In this document: piece after piece, positions 1 to 13,619 of the stretch | How the letters are laid out: the number at the start of each line of letters is the position of its first letter | Position numbering within the stretch: the stretch's first letter is position 1 | Assembly (NCBI RefSeq): GCF_026212465.1 | Contig: NC_080053.1 | Location: forward strand, 13,326,520-13,390,519 | DNA: 64,000 nucleotides | Direction: 5' to 3' | Source of the DNA: Amaranthus tricolor | Lineage: Eukaryota; Streptophyta; Magnoliopsida; Caryophyllales; Amaranthaceae | The notes under the pieces: generated by a model | What the model was told of the DNA's origin: nothing | What the model saw: the letters and a program-made list of their open reading frames with translations, nothing else | The model's database searches: none | Translations under genes and position numbers: made by a program

Positions 1-540
1 GCATCTTGTCCGTGAGGTCTACAAGTCGGACCCGCTTTAGTGGTGATCTCGTTCAAAAAATTCCAAGTCTCTGAAATTCCGCAACTTCAGCTTAAAATAA
101 TAAAATACAAATTTCATCCGTGTAGTAGACAAGTCGGACCCCCCTTGGGCGCTATCTTGTTCCAAAATATTCTAAGAATTGGGGCTTCCGCGGCATTAAG
201 GAAGCATAAACCAGGATCCAGCCTCCACGATTACATTTTTACTGCTGAACAATATAGAAGGAGGGGACTACTCCGCGGCATGCTTCAAGTCGCGGCTCGA
301 TGGACGTTATTCATTTCTCTTTAACTTGGAGCGTCGCATACGTTTATTTTGAAAAGGTCATAACTTTTTCGTTACAACTAAGAATTCGATATGTGAACAG
401 TCGATTCGAAGCTTACGAACTCAATTTTCGGAATCCGCCTAAAGATCTGCCAAATGATGCTTACCGTTTCCGCACAAAGAAAGATACTTCAACTCGTTGG
501 GGCTCCCTTTTTCATATCATCCTTCATGCGTGGGGCTAAA
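1..540 (+). other. Probable non-coding 3' internal region of a Tat-like gypsy element
   Basis: This stretch lies directly upstream of an LTR (541-1194) read in the plus direction. No ORF here resembles a known protein. It contains two degenerate copies of one unit, near 3-66 and 115-172, sharing the core ACAAGTCGGACCC followed by a variant of ATCTTGTTCC. Tat and Ogre lineage elements commonly carry non-coding tandem repeats between integrase and the 3' LTR, so I infer it is that region of an element cut by the window edge. A weak purine stretch (GTGGGGCTAAA) ends at 540 where a polypurine tract would lie. Confidence 0.4.
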
Positions 541-1194
541 TGTCATGGTATCACTTATCTACTTTATTTATTTATTTAAATCATTAATGTCATATTACCT
601 TAATAACCTTTGACCTTTTGGATTGGCCTTGACTTTTAGTCAACGGGCTTTTCCTGAATTCTCCAAACTCCTTAGTTGGCCCATAAGCAAGTGACCCACA
701 AAATACCCTAACTTCTCCCAGGAAAGTAACTTACTGATTAACCTAACTTCCCATCCATCCCACAATGCATGGTTCTCCTTCTTCCAAGGCTGATAACTGC
801 CCATTACCCCAATGATAATCCACCTCTTCTCAAAAATAACTTCCTTTTTCATCACTATAAATAGAGGCTACCATCAGAAAGGAAGAGATCATCTGAAAAT
901 AATCCTCTTAGTATCCTTACCCACACTCCATTTCATTAGCCTACCAAGACATAAGCAATATCAACCTCGATATCTTAATTCCAGCATTCAGTTTATAATC
1001 GTCTATTCAATCATCTCATATCATCATTCTAACTTGAGCGTCAGAGGGGTTTTCCGGGAGATCACCCCGGACAAGGCTAACGCGCTGTGTTGCAGGAATT
1101 TAGGTCGCTTCCTTTTACGAATCGCCGCTCCTGATAACGCTTCCACTTACGGTGTTTCAAGTGTTTTCCACTTCCTCGTTTCATTACTGAAACA
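541..1194 (+). mobile_element. LTR of a Tat-like gypsy element (3' LTR or solo LTR)
   Basis: It starts TGTCATGG and ends CTGAAACA. Over most of its length it is a diverged relative, in reverse orientation, of the LTRs at 2135-2736 and 6111-6658. Shared landmarks are the stretch around GTCATATTACC near the start, the block AACTTGAGCGTC with GGGGTTTTCCGGGAGATCACC near 1030-1070, and the terminal CACTT..CTCGTTTCAT. A TATA box (TATAAATA) is at 856-863. No primer-binding site follows 1194, so it is not a 5' LTR. I see no clear 5 bp target duplication. The exact left boundary is uncertain by a few bases. Confidence 0.7.
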
Positions 1195-2736
<1,542 letters not shown>

Positions 2737-4632
2737 ATTCTAAGAGTTTTGAAGAAAGGAGAGCATTTGTCCGCGGATTTGGATAGAGATCTCCCTAAGG
2801 CAGCTAGGCACCCTGTTAGTTTCTGTACTTCCTTTACGGACCTGGGAGATTTCATATCTTGGATTGCCTGAATCTTTTCGGGGTTTGCTTGAATACCTCT
2901 TTTATCCACTAGAAAGCCGAGACACTTCCCTCCAGTGACCCCAAACACGCATTTCTCAGGATTGAGTCGCATTTGGTGTTTTCGGAGGGTCATGAAAGTT
3001 TCCCGTAAGTCCGCGGCATGCCTGGACGCCTGCTTGCTTTTTGTGATCATGTCATCCACGTATACTTCTAAGTTTCGGCCGATCTGGGACCGGAAAACTT
3101 TGTTAACCATTCTTTGGTAAGTGGCTCCGGCATTTTTCAACCCAAAGGGCATGACTTTATAACAATATACTCCAGTATTTTGTGATGAAGGCTGTGTGTG
3201 GCTGGTCTTCTGTGGCCAAGGGAATCTGATGGTAACCAGCGTTAGCATCCATGAAGCTCAGTAGAGCGTGGCCCGCAGTAGAGTCTACCAAATGATCTAT
3301 CTTTGGGAGGGGATAGTCATCTTTGGGGCATGCTTTGTTTAAATCCGTGAAGTCAACGCACATCCTCCACTTGCCATTGGACTTTTTTACGAGGACGACG
3401 TTGGAAAGCCAATCTGAATATTTGCACTCCCGGATAAACCCGGCTTTCAGCAATTTTTCTACTTCTGTCTTGGCGGCGTCTATTCTTTCCTTCCCTTGAT
3501 GCCGCAGCTTTTGTTTCACGGGCTTGTAACCTGGTTTTATGTCAAGTTTGTGGCACATGACGCTTGTTGGTATACCAGGCATCTCAACCGTGGTAAATGC
3601 GAAGATATCGCGGAAATCAGCTATAGTGGCCACGACATCGTTCTTGATTGCGTCTGGAAGATCTTTTCCGATTTTGATCTGCTTGCCGTCAAATATTTCC
3701 GTCTCCTCATATCGCTCCACTGGGTGAGGCCTTTCCTGGGCGTGGGGACCGTCTGTATACACACTCACGACGGTTGGAGACTCTTCCTCCCTTTTTCTCT
3801 TGGAGGGAGTGGCGGATGTTTCTCGCTTCAGGGTATTCACGAGGCATTGTCGAGCTGTTACTTGGTCTCCTTTAAGGATGCCTACCTGGCCATCATCCTG
3901 TTCGAATTGCAACAGGAGTTGATGAGGAAAGATCGCGGCTTTTATCTTGTTGATGAGCGGGAGCCCCATGATGGCGTTATAGGGGATTGTGAGATCCACT
4001 ACCGTGAATCGTACGGGCATGGCCCTGCTTTTGTTTCCTTCCCCCACCCTTACGGGTAGAATGATCGCGCCTAGTGGAATGACCTGACTATCTCCAAACC
4101 CAATCAGTGGTTTGTTGAGAGGCTGCAAGTGCTTTTCTTCGAACTTCATTTTTCTGAGGCACTCCATGGTTATGAGGTCGGCCGTACTCCCGGTGTCTAC
4201 CAGTACTCTCTTGACCTTCATTTGCCCGATTTTGAGGGTTACTACTAGAGGATCGGTGTGTGGTTGTTGCAGTGGTTGAGAGGTAGTGGCGTCGAATCTC
4301 ATGATCGGTCCCTTTGATATTGTTTTTGGTGGTCCTTTTAGCAGAGTGTGGAAGCTATCCTTGGCGGCTCGAATTGTAGGATATTCTTCAGTGTATCCTC
4401 CGAAAATTACGTTGATAGTTCCTTGTGTGTTGGAACTTTCATGCCTGGCCTCGTTCCTTCTGGGAGATCTACGTCTCTGATTCCACGGCCTCCTGTCTGC
4501 CTCTCTCCCCGCATCAAAGTCCTTCCTGTTGAGGAACCTGGACAGTTTTCCCTCATCGGCCAGTTGATGCAGGATACGTTTGAGTTCGCGACATTGGGCC
4601 AGAGTATGGCCATGCTCTTTGTGGTAGTCACA
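2737..4632 (-). pseudogene. Gypsy pol fragment: CCHC-like finger, aspartic protease, truncated reverse transcriptase
   Basis: Reading from 4632 downward, the frame opens with a zinc-knuckle-like motif (C-x2-H-x3-HGH-x4-C), in the same frame as gag but separated from it by a TAG. A retroviral-type aspartic protease follows (VDTGSTADLI, about 4210-4180), then reverse transcriptase. The RT frame shifts near 3160-3250: the upstream frame ends just after the FITKY segment, and the downstream frame carries VMPFGLKNAGATYQRM and the active site YVDDM. The second frame ends at SADKCSPFFKTLR, the connection between RT and RNase H, and then enters the LTR within a few codons. RNase H and integrase are missing. 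The broken frame plus missing domains make it a pseudogene. Confidence 0.85.
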
Positions 4633-6039
4633 CTACAGATTGTAGTTGCGTCTATCGGTAGGAGTGGTGGTGGGTGGGGGAGTTGGCAACTTGTCACGAA
4701 CGGCGAAGAAAATGTCTTTTCTGTTTCGATTAAACATTGGATCATTATCCCCATCTGGCAAATTGCGTGTTCTGGATTCTCCTTCCGTGATATATACGTG
4801 ACGGGATCGTGGGGGTCCCATGTCGGACGGGGGCGCAGGACGACGCGGCATGTAATTCCTTTCCCTCCTTGATGAAGGCTCTTCTTTGTTCCTTGAGGAC
4901 TGATGGTAGGTTGCGGCATCTCTCTTTTCGGATTTTCGCCTTTTCGGGTCGTGTGCCTGGCATATTTCGGAGGCGGTGACATAGCTTTGACATTGCTTCA
5001 TGGCTTCTGCATATGTCTTCACCTGACTTTCGACCAACTGGAACTTCAATCTCTGTGCCTTCATTCCGTTGATCAGGGTATTCAAGGCGACTGATTCTTC
5101 CAGATCCGTCACCTCCAGTACGGCCTCATGGAATTTTTTCAAGTAAGATGATATGGATTCCCCTTCCAGTTGCGTTATGCTAAGCAGATGGAAGTTGGAT
5201 TTCTCCTGCCTCCTGGATGCCACAAAATGACCCAGGAATTTGCCTTCTAATTGGGCAAAATTATGGATACTTCCTCCCGGAAGGGAGGTGTACCATGTCA
5301 AGGCTACTCCAGTAAGAGTAGTTGGGAAGAATTTACACCACAAGGATGGGTTGGTAGTGTGCAGCACCATCAAATTTTTGTAGGCCATCAAGTGTTCTTC
5401 GGGGCATGACGTGCCGTCGAATACTGCCATGTTTGGGATTTTTATTTTCCTCGGGTTGGGGGTACTTAGTACTTCTGAAGCCAACGGGGAGATTATTGGC
5501 GTAGGATCTTCCGGGAGGTTATTTACCTCGACCTCATTCCGTGGCATGGTTACAGGATTCATGGGATGGCTAGATCCTGCAAGCTGCGCCTTCTCCCTCT
5601 CTTGCCTCCTTCTATTCACCAGCGATTGGACGCTTTCGGAGGCCTTTTGCTTTTTGCTTTCTAGGTAGGTTCGGACATCTTGAGAGGCGGTCTTAGACAC
5701 TCCATCCTGTGGATCACTCCTGCTAAGACTCATGCGGGTTCTCAATCTCTCCCGCCTTTTCTTATCGCGTCTACTGGAGTGGGAAGTCCTCGATTTCCCA
5801 TCTTGAGATTCATGAGACTTTGGTATCTCCTGGTGGGGTTCGATTCGTTCCCGCAAGTTTTTTATTTGCTCCGCCATGTCTTCTAATACTCGTTGTTGGG
5901 TGGGAGTATTATTTATGACGGCGCGGAGTTGTTCAAAGAAAGCGGCAGTGAGGTTTCGTGCTAGCATGTCCAGATCACGGCGAGTCACGGCTTGATTATT
6001 AGCGTGACCTGCAGAAGTGTCTGTATCTGTGCTATGCAC
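4633..6039 (-). pseudogene. Gypsy Gag (capsid) ORF, ended by an in-frame TAG
   Basis: A 468-codon frame with a Ser/Arg-rich N-terminal part, then a Retrotrans_gag-type capsid domain around residues 200-350 (for example LTWYTSLPGG and FHEAVLEVTDL). Gag packages the element RNA into virus-like particles in the cytoplasm. The frame ends in TAG at 4633-4635, immediately before the zinc-knuckle-like motif encoded in the same frame. The TAG therefore lies inside what would be a continuous Gag-Pol frame and is most simply a nonsense mutation. A programmed read-through stop cannot be excluded from the sequence alone. The start is the first ATG after the primer-binding site. Confidence 0.8.
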
Positions 6040-6089
6040 GGTGGCGGTTTAAGTCGGATTTTTCTTATGAGCCATGACTTCTTATCGTC

Positions 6090-6107
6090 TCCCCACAGAC
6101 GGCGCCA
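6090..6107 (-). other. Primer-binding site of the gypsy element
   Basis: On the minus strand, four bases after the LTR end, the sequence reads TGGCGCCGTCTGTGGGGA. The first nine bases match the complement of the 3' end of plant tRNA-Asp, and most of the rest is compatible. This fixes the element orientation: the LTR at 6111 and up is the 5' LTR. Confidence 0.7.
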
Positions 6108-6110
6108 AGC

Positions 6111-6658
6111 TGTTTCGGTGATGAAACGAGAAAGTGGAAAACACTTAAAATGCGGTAAATGGAAGTGTGATCAAGAGCGGCGACTCATGGAAGGAAGCGA
6201 CTTGAATTCCTGCAAAACAACACGTTAGCCTTGTTCGGGGGGTGATCTCCCGGAAAACCCCTCCGACGCTCAAGTTAGAACGTGGATATGAGAATATGGA
6301 GTAAGTGATTATAAACTGAATGCAAGAAGATGCTGTTGTGGATGTTATCGAAATTTTTGGTAGGCTAAAGAAGTAGAGAATAAGGGTACTTAAGAGGATA
6401 TTTTTCGATGTCCTTGTCCTCTCTGATGGTTGTCCCTATTTATAATGGTGGGGAAGGGAGTTACTCCTTAAAGGAGAGCTTGAAGATCATGGGAGTAGTG
6501 GGAGGTTACCAACCTTGGAAGAAGGATAGCCAAGGAATGAGGGAGAGTGGGAAGTTACTTTTCTGGAAGGTAGTTAGGGTATTGAGAGGTCACTAATCCA
6601 TGGGTCATTCAAGGGAGATGGAAAATTCAGAAAAAGGCCCGTTGACCGAAAGTCAAAG
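6111..6658 (-). repeat. 5' LTR of the gypsy element, part 1 (split by insertion)
   Basis: It matches 2135-2681 of the other LTR, with a TATA box on the minus strand at 6437-6446. The match stops at CAAAG (6654-6658), which is repeated at 18266-18270 on the far side of the nested element. The remainder of the LTR follows there. Confidence 0.9.
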
Positions 6659-6949
6659 TGTAACACCTTGAGATTTTAAATACGTAATTATTTAATATTT
6701 TAATAGTTTTTAAAGATTTTACAATTATTATTTAATTATTTCCGAATTAGTTTTAATAAATTTCTTTCATATACAGATTTAAATGTCGACTTATATATAT
6801 ATTAAAAATATAGTTACAACTTCTCCAATAAAGAGGTTTGAATCGAAATGATTATTTATTAAAATGTGTGAGCCCTCGAAGGTGAGTCTCTTAGTTGGGT
6901 CTCGTAAGAAAATAAATCGAGATGAAAAATAAATAAATAAATATATAGA

Positions 6950-6950
<1 letters not shown>

Positions 6951-7027
<77 letters not shown>

Positions 7028-7046
7028 CATAATAATAATCATAATA
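6951..7046. repeat. (ATA)n microsatellite in left LTR
   Basis: Tract of AAT/ATA triplets with a few TCA interruptions near its right end. The matching tract in the right LTR (14930-15017) is shorter, so its length has changed since insertion. Confidence 0.9.
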
Positions 7047-7060
7047 ATAGAAATAACGAG

Positions 7061-7068
7061 TATAAAAA
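7061..7068 (+). promoter_or_regulatory. TATA box of left LTR
   Basis: TATAAAAA located just before the AAACCCTAAAC leader, the expected position for the start of the element's transcript. The identical motif is at 15026-15033 in the other LTR. Confidence 0.55.
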
Positions 7069-10000
7069 CGTTGAAACCCTAAACACTCAAGAGGGAGCCG
7101 TCACTTCTTTCCTTCTTCTCCTCCTTCTTTCTCTTCTTCTTCCTTCCTCCCTCACTGCCGCATTTTCCCCCTTCCCGCACAGCAGCCCGGCAGCCACGAG
7201 GACACCAGCAACCCCTTTTCTCCCCTGCGCCACCAGTGAACGACCAGCAGCAGCCCGCCTTCTCCTTCCCGCAAGCAGCAGCAGCAAGGCTGCGTTCTCC
7301 TCTGACCAGCAGCTGCGTTTTCTTCTCGCCACCGCAGCACACTCCCTCCTCCCTCGCTGTGGCTGGCCGGCAGCAGACCCACGAACAACCGCCAATTGCT
7401 GTTCGATTTAAGGCCCTCTCCAGCCCTTCTTGGCTTTCGTGCACCACCACCACGACCTTCATCCTCCTCTTCACCATTCTTACTAGTTTTAATCTTTGTA
7501 AGCATCTCACTTTCCAATTGATTAATTTACTAATTTTAATTAGAATCTACCATGTTCATGAGTTGTGTGTTGATTGTGTATTGTATTAGTCTCATTGAAT
7601 TCTAGTATGGGTAGTAGTTAAAAGAATTGTCATTGAAATGAAATGATTAGGGTTTTATTTAGAGATGTGATTACTAGTAGTGTGTGTGTGTGTTTGTATG
7701 CTACTTTGGTGATGTGATGATTTATTCAATAATCTTATAAGTAGTTGAGACTTTGTTGATTATCGTGGTGGCAATTAGTAATGTTTTGATTACAATTGAC
7801 TATAGAAATGGTTTTGGTTGTTAATTGGAATTAGGAGTTGCTAATTGTTATTGATTTAATTGTAGAGAATTACTACTACCTTATTAGGTTGTTATTGATG
7901 TTGTAAATACGTAATTTCAATAAGTCATGAGCATAGTGTCTAACTTATTGTTGAGAGTTGCTAAAGTTACTAGTTATGATGTCGTGATTGTAGTTCTTCC
8001 TAACCTTGAAGAATATAATGGATGATATTGCGATGTGATAAACTTAAGATTCGTCATTGTCGTCATATTAACACTACATGAACATCGCAAGATTTAAGTG
8101 TGAATTGATATGTTATCCTAAAGTAACGTGGATCGCTATAACTCAAGTTGATTAATGTAAAGAAACTATTCACACATACTTCTACTTTAAATTGATGGAA
8201 AGACTTATGTTGTATTGAGTTAATAATTTTTGACTTGTATTGAATGGGTTGTGTGCGTGCTAGAGTAATCGGAAACTCATGTTGAATGGGTGATAGCGGT
8301 TAAATTGATATTTAGTTTGGTATGTCAAAGTAGTTAAGGGAACTTAATAGTTCTACTCATAACTTATATAGGTGCCTATTACGTAAGAGGAAAGTAGAGC
8401 CTTAGTTGGGTGATTTTGTGACTTTTGATCGTGCGGTGACGCTTAGAGGTACGTACACGCAGTGACTAACCCTTATACGCAATTTGCTTTAAGACATTAT
8501 TGTTTATTGTGATAATATACATTGCATTGAAACTATGAGATACTATTGAGTACACTTTACATGAAGAGCTATCGACTATGAAATCCTTGCGCTTAGAATA
8601 GTTTAGAGAATGAGAGTTAATAGAGGGCGAGAACTACCCCTTATTTATTTAAGAATTAGATTATGCCTAATTGGAGTTAGAATGACTCCTTTATAGGTGA
8701 ATTTCATATTCTATTGAGTGGCTCAGTGGGTTTTAGCGCGCTGCTATCCCAGGGCGCTCATTAATAGTTGAGAGTAGAAGTTATTCCCATCTGATAAGGT
8801 ACTATATTATGATTAGCTGGCGTGAGTTAACTGGATTATGTCCGGTTGTTTTATTAGTCCCCTAGGTGAGGTTCTACGGGACCACCGTAAGGGGGGTATG
8901 AGCATGCTTGGGTCATTGGGCGCCAGGAGGCCGATAACGCCCCTTGACCGAGGTGTTACCATGCGGGCCTTGCAAACCCCAATATGGTGGCCTCTTCACT
9001 GGTTTAGTACCCCAGTGTGTTAGGTTTAGCCCGAAGGTAGGACCCGAGAGGGTCAGCTGGAGGGGGCATGAGCTCATACTTTGCCATTGGGCGTCGGGAG
9101 GCCGATAACGCCCTTTGGAGTGTCACTATGCCAGGAAGTAGAGAAAAGATCCACTGATAGAAAACTATTCAGTGATAGAAAGTTTATTCATTGATCGAAA
9201 GTTATGTAATGATAGAAGGTTCATTCTTTGGTAGAATATTTACTCATTGATAGAACGTATACTTATTATTGATAGAATAGTTTATGCTAGTGAGAAGTGT
9301 GCCTAAGTTAAGTTACTTCAAGGGTATTACGAACTATGATCACGCTTACCTTAAGATAGACAAGCTCTATTAGGGTATGAGTTAGGTATTCTGTTAATGC
9401 CTAGGTCGAGTTAATCTATGCGTGTTTTGCAAGAGTTTATGTTTGAAGAGAGGAACGTGAAGACCTGCATTCTACCCGATAGCACATGGTTCGGGTTGGA
9501 AAGCACGTAATGAAATTAAGAAGTATAAGTGGCCGATAAACAGTTACTATCCGTGCTTGCGTTTTATGAAATCGTCTTATTTGTTTTATGATATAATGCT
9601 ATCTAGTAGTTGGCCTTATTCTATTTGATGTTAGTTACTGACGTGTATGTGTTTGTGTTTATGTTTGTTTGTTGACTTTCTATGATTGTCCTGCTATGAC
9701 ACATTGGCCCTTGGTCTAATGTCGAGCAGCAGGGGGATCATAGACCAACGTAGTAGGTACTGGAGCTTCTTATGCATTGCATTGCATTTGGGGAAAGTGA
9801 TGAGGGCGAAGCATAACTTGTGTCATTACCCTATCTTTCGATTTTGTATCTCTTGTTATCTTTTGTAAATTTCGGTTGTATATGTTCTGTTATGAGGTCT
9901 TGTGTCCTCCCACGTGTATTTGTATTTCCGCTGCGTAGTTTATAACTCTGTATGGTTTTGAGTAGTTAAGTCTTTTTAAAAAACGCAAACGTCGACACTG

Positions 10001-10226
10001 GAACCACGATCCATGTTTGGCATGTTGATTTGAGAAGCCGGCGACGAATCATTCCGCCGTGATATAGTTTTGATAAGCCGTTAGTGCCTTTACTTTATTA
10101 GCTTCTTAATTAACTTTTGTTTTCTACAAAGGCGCACAGTTTTAAGGCAGATGCTGCCAAAATTTCCACTCACCTTTTAAAAGTTAATAATTAAAGTTTA
10201 TCTAAATTCTTTTCTTTTTTCTTTTA

Positions 10227-10300
10227 TGTAACACCCGAATTTCCTCCCGTCCTTTACGGTTTTGGTTTCGTTAAGGGGTCGGAAATTCTGAGGTGTTACA
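10227..10300 (+). repeat. Hairpin-forming 3' end of left LTR
   Basis: TGTAACACCCGAATTTCC at 10227 is a near-perfect inverted copy of the LTR's last 20 bases. A stem of about 18 bp surrounds a loop of about 36 nt. Its 5' arm repeats the LTR start sequence TGTAACACC inside the LTR. Confidence 0.8.
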
Positions 10301-10302
10301 GG

Positions 10303-10316
10303 TGGTTACCAGAGCC
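10303..10316 (+). other. Primer-binding site of the nested element
   Basis: TGGTTACCAGAGCC begins two bases after the left LTR. It resembles the initiator tRNA-Met site common in plant LTR elements (TGGTATCAGAGCC) with a changed centre. Confidence 0.6.
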
Positions 10317-13300
10317 AGTGGTCCCTATTTTCGACGCTTTGTGTTCTCAAAATCGTTTAGAAATTGCCTGAAGTTAGAAGTCATTCGTGAGAGTTTGGGT
10401 AGATATGGGATAGGTGCATACATTACACATTCATGCATAATGATTACCATTGCACGTGCATAGATCAATATATAGTTTGTTTAGCTTGTTATGAGACTTA
10501 TTCTCATGTGTGTTATTATAAATAATAATCATGATGTTGGTTTGAATGATAACATGATTTAACAAATCAGTAGAATTGAATGATGTATTATCAAGAAATA
10601 ATGAAATTTTTGAGTATTTGGTTCAACTCATGAGTTGTATTACAAGTAGTCATTATGAAGATATAAAGTATGAATGAAGAAATTCTAGAGAAGTTGGTTG
10701 CAACGGGAACTTCCTCTTGCTCGTGATGATTATATGAAATTTAGCCTTATGTGTTTGAGTATTTGTTCATGTTAATTGCTTTCATAAAGCTTACTAGTTT
10801 TGATATTGATTCTATACATGAACCCACTAATTATTATCTGCTTGAGCATTTCCTTTGTTGGGTGCATTCGTCCATCATATCATAACATAGAAGGTGGTGA
10901 TCATAATTCTCTTGAATATGTTGAATGACTGTGCAAGTATGAGCATAGGTAGTTTGAACTAGAATAAGCATAAGAGCTAAAGGGTAATAAGAATTTGATG
11001 TATTGTAAATGAAAGAAAAGGGTCTTGTATGCGATACCTTGTAAATAAATTTTTAATCACCAGTTGATGATAATAATGCGGTCATAGGTAAAGTATAGAT
11101 GCGTTAAAACCTACATATTAATATAAGCAGAAGTTCGAGAGCACGTTAAGAGTTTATAGTTTGAGAATTCAACCCCCAATTTCGAACCATGATCTATAAG
11201 AGTATTATTGATATATTCTTTATATAGTGTTGAGTTGAAGTTAAGAGATTGTTTTCAACGCCGCTAAGTGTTTAAAGATAATGCTATATTAGCTGAACCA
11301 AATTATCACATTAGTATTGTTGTTCATACTAGAATCGCTTTAATATTTCTATTTGAAGTTATAATTCTTACTAGATTGAGGCTCTCGACCTTTGTAACTA
11401 GCTATAGTAACATTGGTGTTGAGTTTTAGTGTGGCATAAACGTGTCTACCAATAAACGTTTTTAGTCTCATACAGTGATTGAGACTGATGCTTTAAATTA
11501 GTTTATGTAACATATATTTGTTAGTTCTAAACCCAACATATTATGCTTGTAGTGAGACCTTGAGAATCAGTTGAAAGTGAAAACGATAGTCAACCTATCA
11601 GCCTTAGTAAACACTTTATATATATTTTGATGAATTATATACTATAAAGGTCCTCTGTCATTGATTTTAATTTTTGTAAGCATTCAACTCTCATCATAAT
11701 GAATATAATATTTCATGTTTGTCGAAGGCTAACAACCTTTAAATCTCTATTTAAAGGGATTCCTTGGATAAAATAAGGGTGATTTTTTTTTTCTTGAAGA
11801 CATATGAGTTTGAGTATCAAAGGAGAAAATTATTGTTCGCAAGTCCTTTGAGTTCTGTATTTCGTTGAGACATGATATATCATTCATACATAAGTCGATA
11901 ACTTCATATTAAAGTGGATAGTTAAAGAATAATCATCGTAAACAAATTTTCATGTTAAGGGCCTAAGGATTGATTCAAGGGAGCACTATTGAGTTAAGAC
12001 ATTTTGTCTCATTAAATGCCTATATGGAGTGATGAATATTTTAATCGGATGATAATGTGAAGAAGAACCGTGACGGTTTTAAAGCGTTAACTGGATAAAA
12101 TGATATTTGAAATTAAAAAGGAATCAGTGATATTATAATTTGTTTTCCTCATAGCCTTCTGGGCTATTACAAGACATAAGGATAAAATAACCTGATGATG
12201 AGGTGGAATAAGCGTCCTTGTGCACGTAAGATATAGTTAAATGTTTGAAGTCTTTTAGAATTTCTCATTGATTACCACTTTAATAGCCCTGCTAGTGTAT
12301 CGAAATGATAAGACTCAGATGAGATTCTAAATGAAGTTGACTCTATGCAAGTTATTGTTTTAATAATGATTGATGTGATAAGTTGGGTTATTAAAGATAA
12401 TGTGGTCCTAATAAAAGTCCAGGCGTTTTAAACCTAAACATTGAAGAAACGACAATGAGTATGCAAATAATTATAACTTGAGAGATGAATCAAGATAATG
12501 GAGTATGTCTTAAACGATTATTATACACAATCATTATTATGCGATAAAGAGAGTTAAATAATATTCGCACTTGTGTTAAGAAGAGTTTTAATTTGATGTT
12601 ACTAAATCATTGGATCGTAATAAGCATTTGATGAAAGAGTTTTGAAATTTTGACGTGTTTTAATACAAACGATTATGTTATAGTTGTTAGTTTTAAGTTT
12701 CGCCTCTTAGGTCGAAGGGTGATTGAGTTCCAATTTTTTTTTTGCGAAGGAATAATTGTAATGCATAATTTCAAGTGTTGCGTTATTTTGTTGGCTTGTG
12801 TTGTTGTACCTTAGTATAGTGTTAGGATAGTTAATGTAGCAGTCATATGGTTGCGATAACGGTCTTATAGGTAGAGGTAGTATTGAGATGGAAATGTTAT
12901 GATGTAGGTTGGATATTGTGAAATTAGTGTTGGTATCACAACTTTATCGAACTGAATGATACATAACTGCTTTGCTATTGATATGGGAAATTGCGATGAT
13001 GTAGGTGTGTTCATCTTGCATTTTTTTGTATACATAAAATGCCATCTTTGTTGATCATCACTGTTATTATTACCCTATTAGTACCATTAGTGCTGTCGTT
13101 ATATATGAACATGATGCATTACTTCAGTCATATATGAGTTCGTGATCTTAATTGATAAAAAAATAAAAAAATAAAAAAATAAAAAAATAAAAAAATAAAA
13201 AAAAAATAAAAAAAAAGAAAAAAATTCTATACTTTCAACATATCTAGTTGTATGGTAAGTGAATAGTTGAAAAATGTCTTCATGATCGTAAATCATCCTC

Positions 13301-13619
13301 ACATTATCGTAATTATAATTTGATATTATGATGGATAAAGGATGTTATTGTTGAATGATTACAATATGTGTATTAGTATCATGGTTGTGAACGTGTAACT
13401 ATTAACTACAGTAACTTGCTAAAAATGTGGTATATATAATTGGATTATATACTTGAAACATGTATTATGTTATGAGTTATTAATTTGAGTTATTAATCTA
13501 CTAATCGATTCTTGATGTATGAATTAATATGTTATAAAATGATTTGATCATATATGGTTAATAAAAAAGGGCATTTCATGTTAAGTAAAAGGTTAGGTTT
13601 ATGTCATGATAAGTAAAGT
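10317..13619 (+). other. Non-coding interior of the nested element
   Basis: 3.3 kb of AT-rich sequence with no supportable ORF. Its position between primer-binding site and the pol ghost matches where gag and pol would lie, and the total interior length is close to that of a coding Tekay element. I could not identify gag, protease or RT motifs by eye. An A-rich tract of AAAAAAT units lies at 13157-13225. Confidence 0.6.

Larger units (their letters stand above)
6659..10300 (+). repeat. Left (5') LTR of the nested Tekay-type element
   Basis: 3,642 bp from TGTAACACC to GGTGTTACA. It is non-coding; the frames of 102-143 codons near 7079-7589 overlap on both strands, reflect a C/T-rich leader and recur identically in the other LTR. 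Landmarks are an (ATA)n tract, a TATA box, the AAACCCTAAAC leader and a GC-rich block near 8850-9110 with a repeated GGAGGCCGATAACGCCC motif. I count about 18 base differences from the right LTR outside the microsatellite, roughly 0.5%, so the insertion is recent. Confidence 0.92.

Noticed and set aside
3496..4059. 187-codon plus-strand ORF
   Set aside because: Antisense shadow of the gypsy protease-RT frame, which shows clear protease and RT motifs.
4348..4982. ORFs of 174 and 191 codons on either strand
   Set aside because: Alternative frames over the gag-pol junction; the true frame carries the zinc-knuckle-like motif.
7079..7589. ORFs of 102-143 codons on both strands, repeated at 15044-15554
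   Set aside because: Four overlapping frames in a C/T-rich LTR leader, present in both LTR copies; no domain, so they are chance frames.
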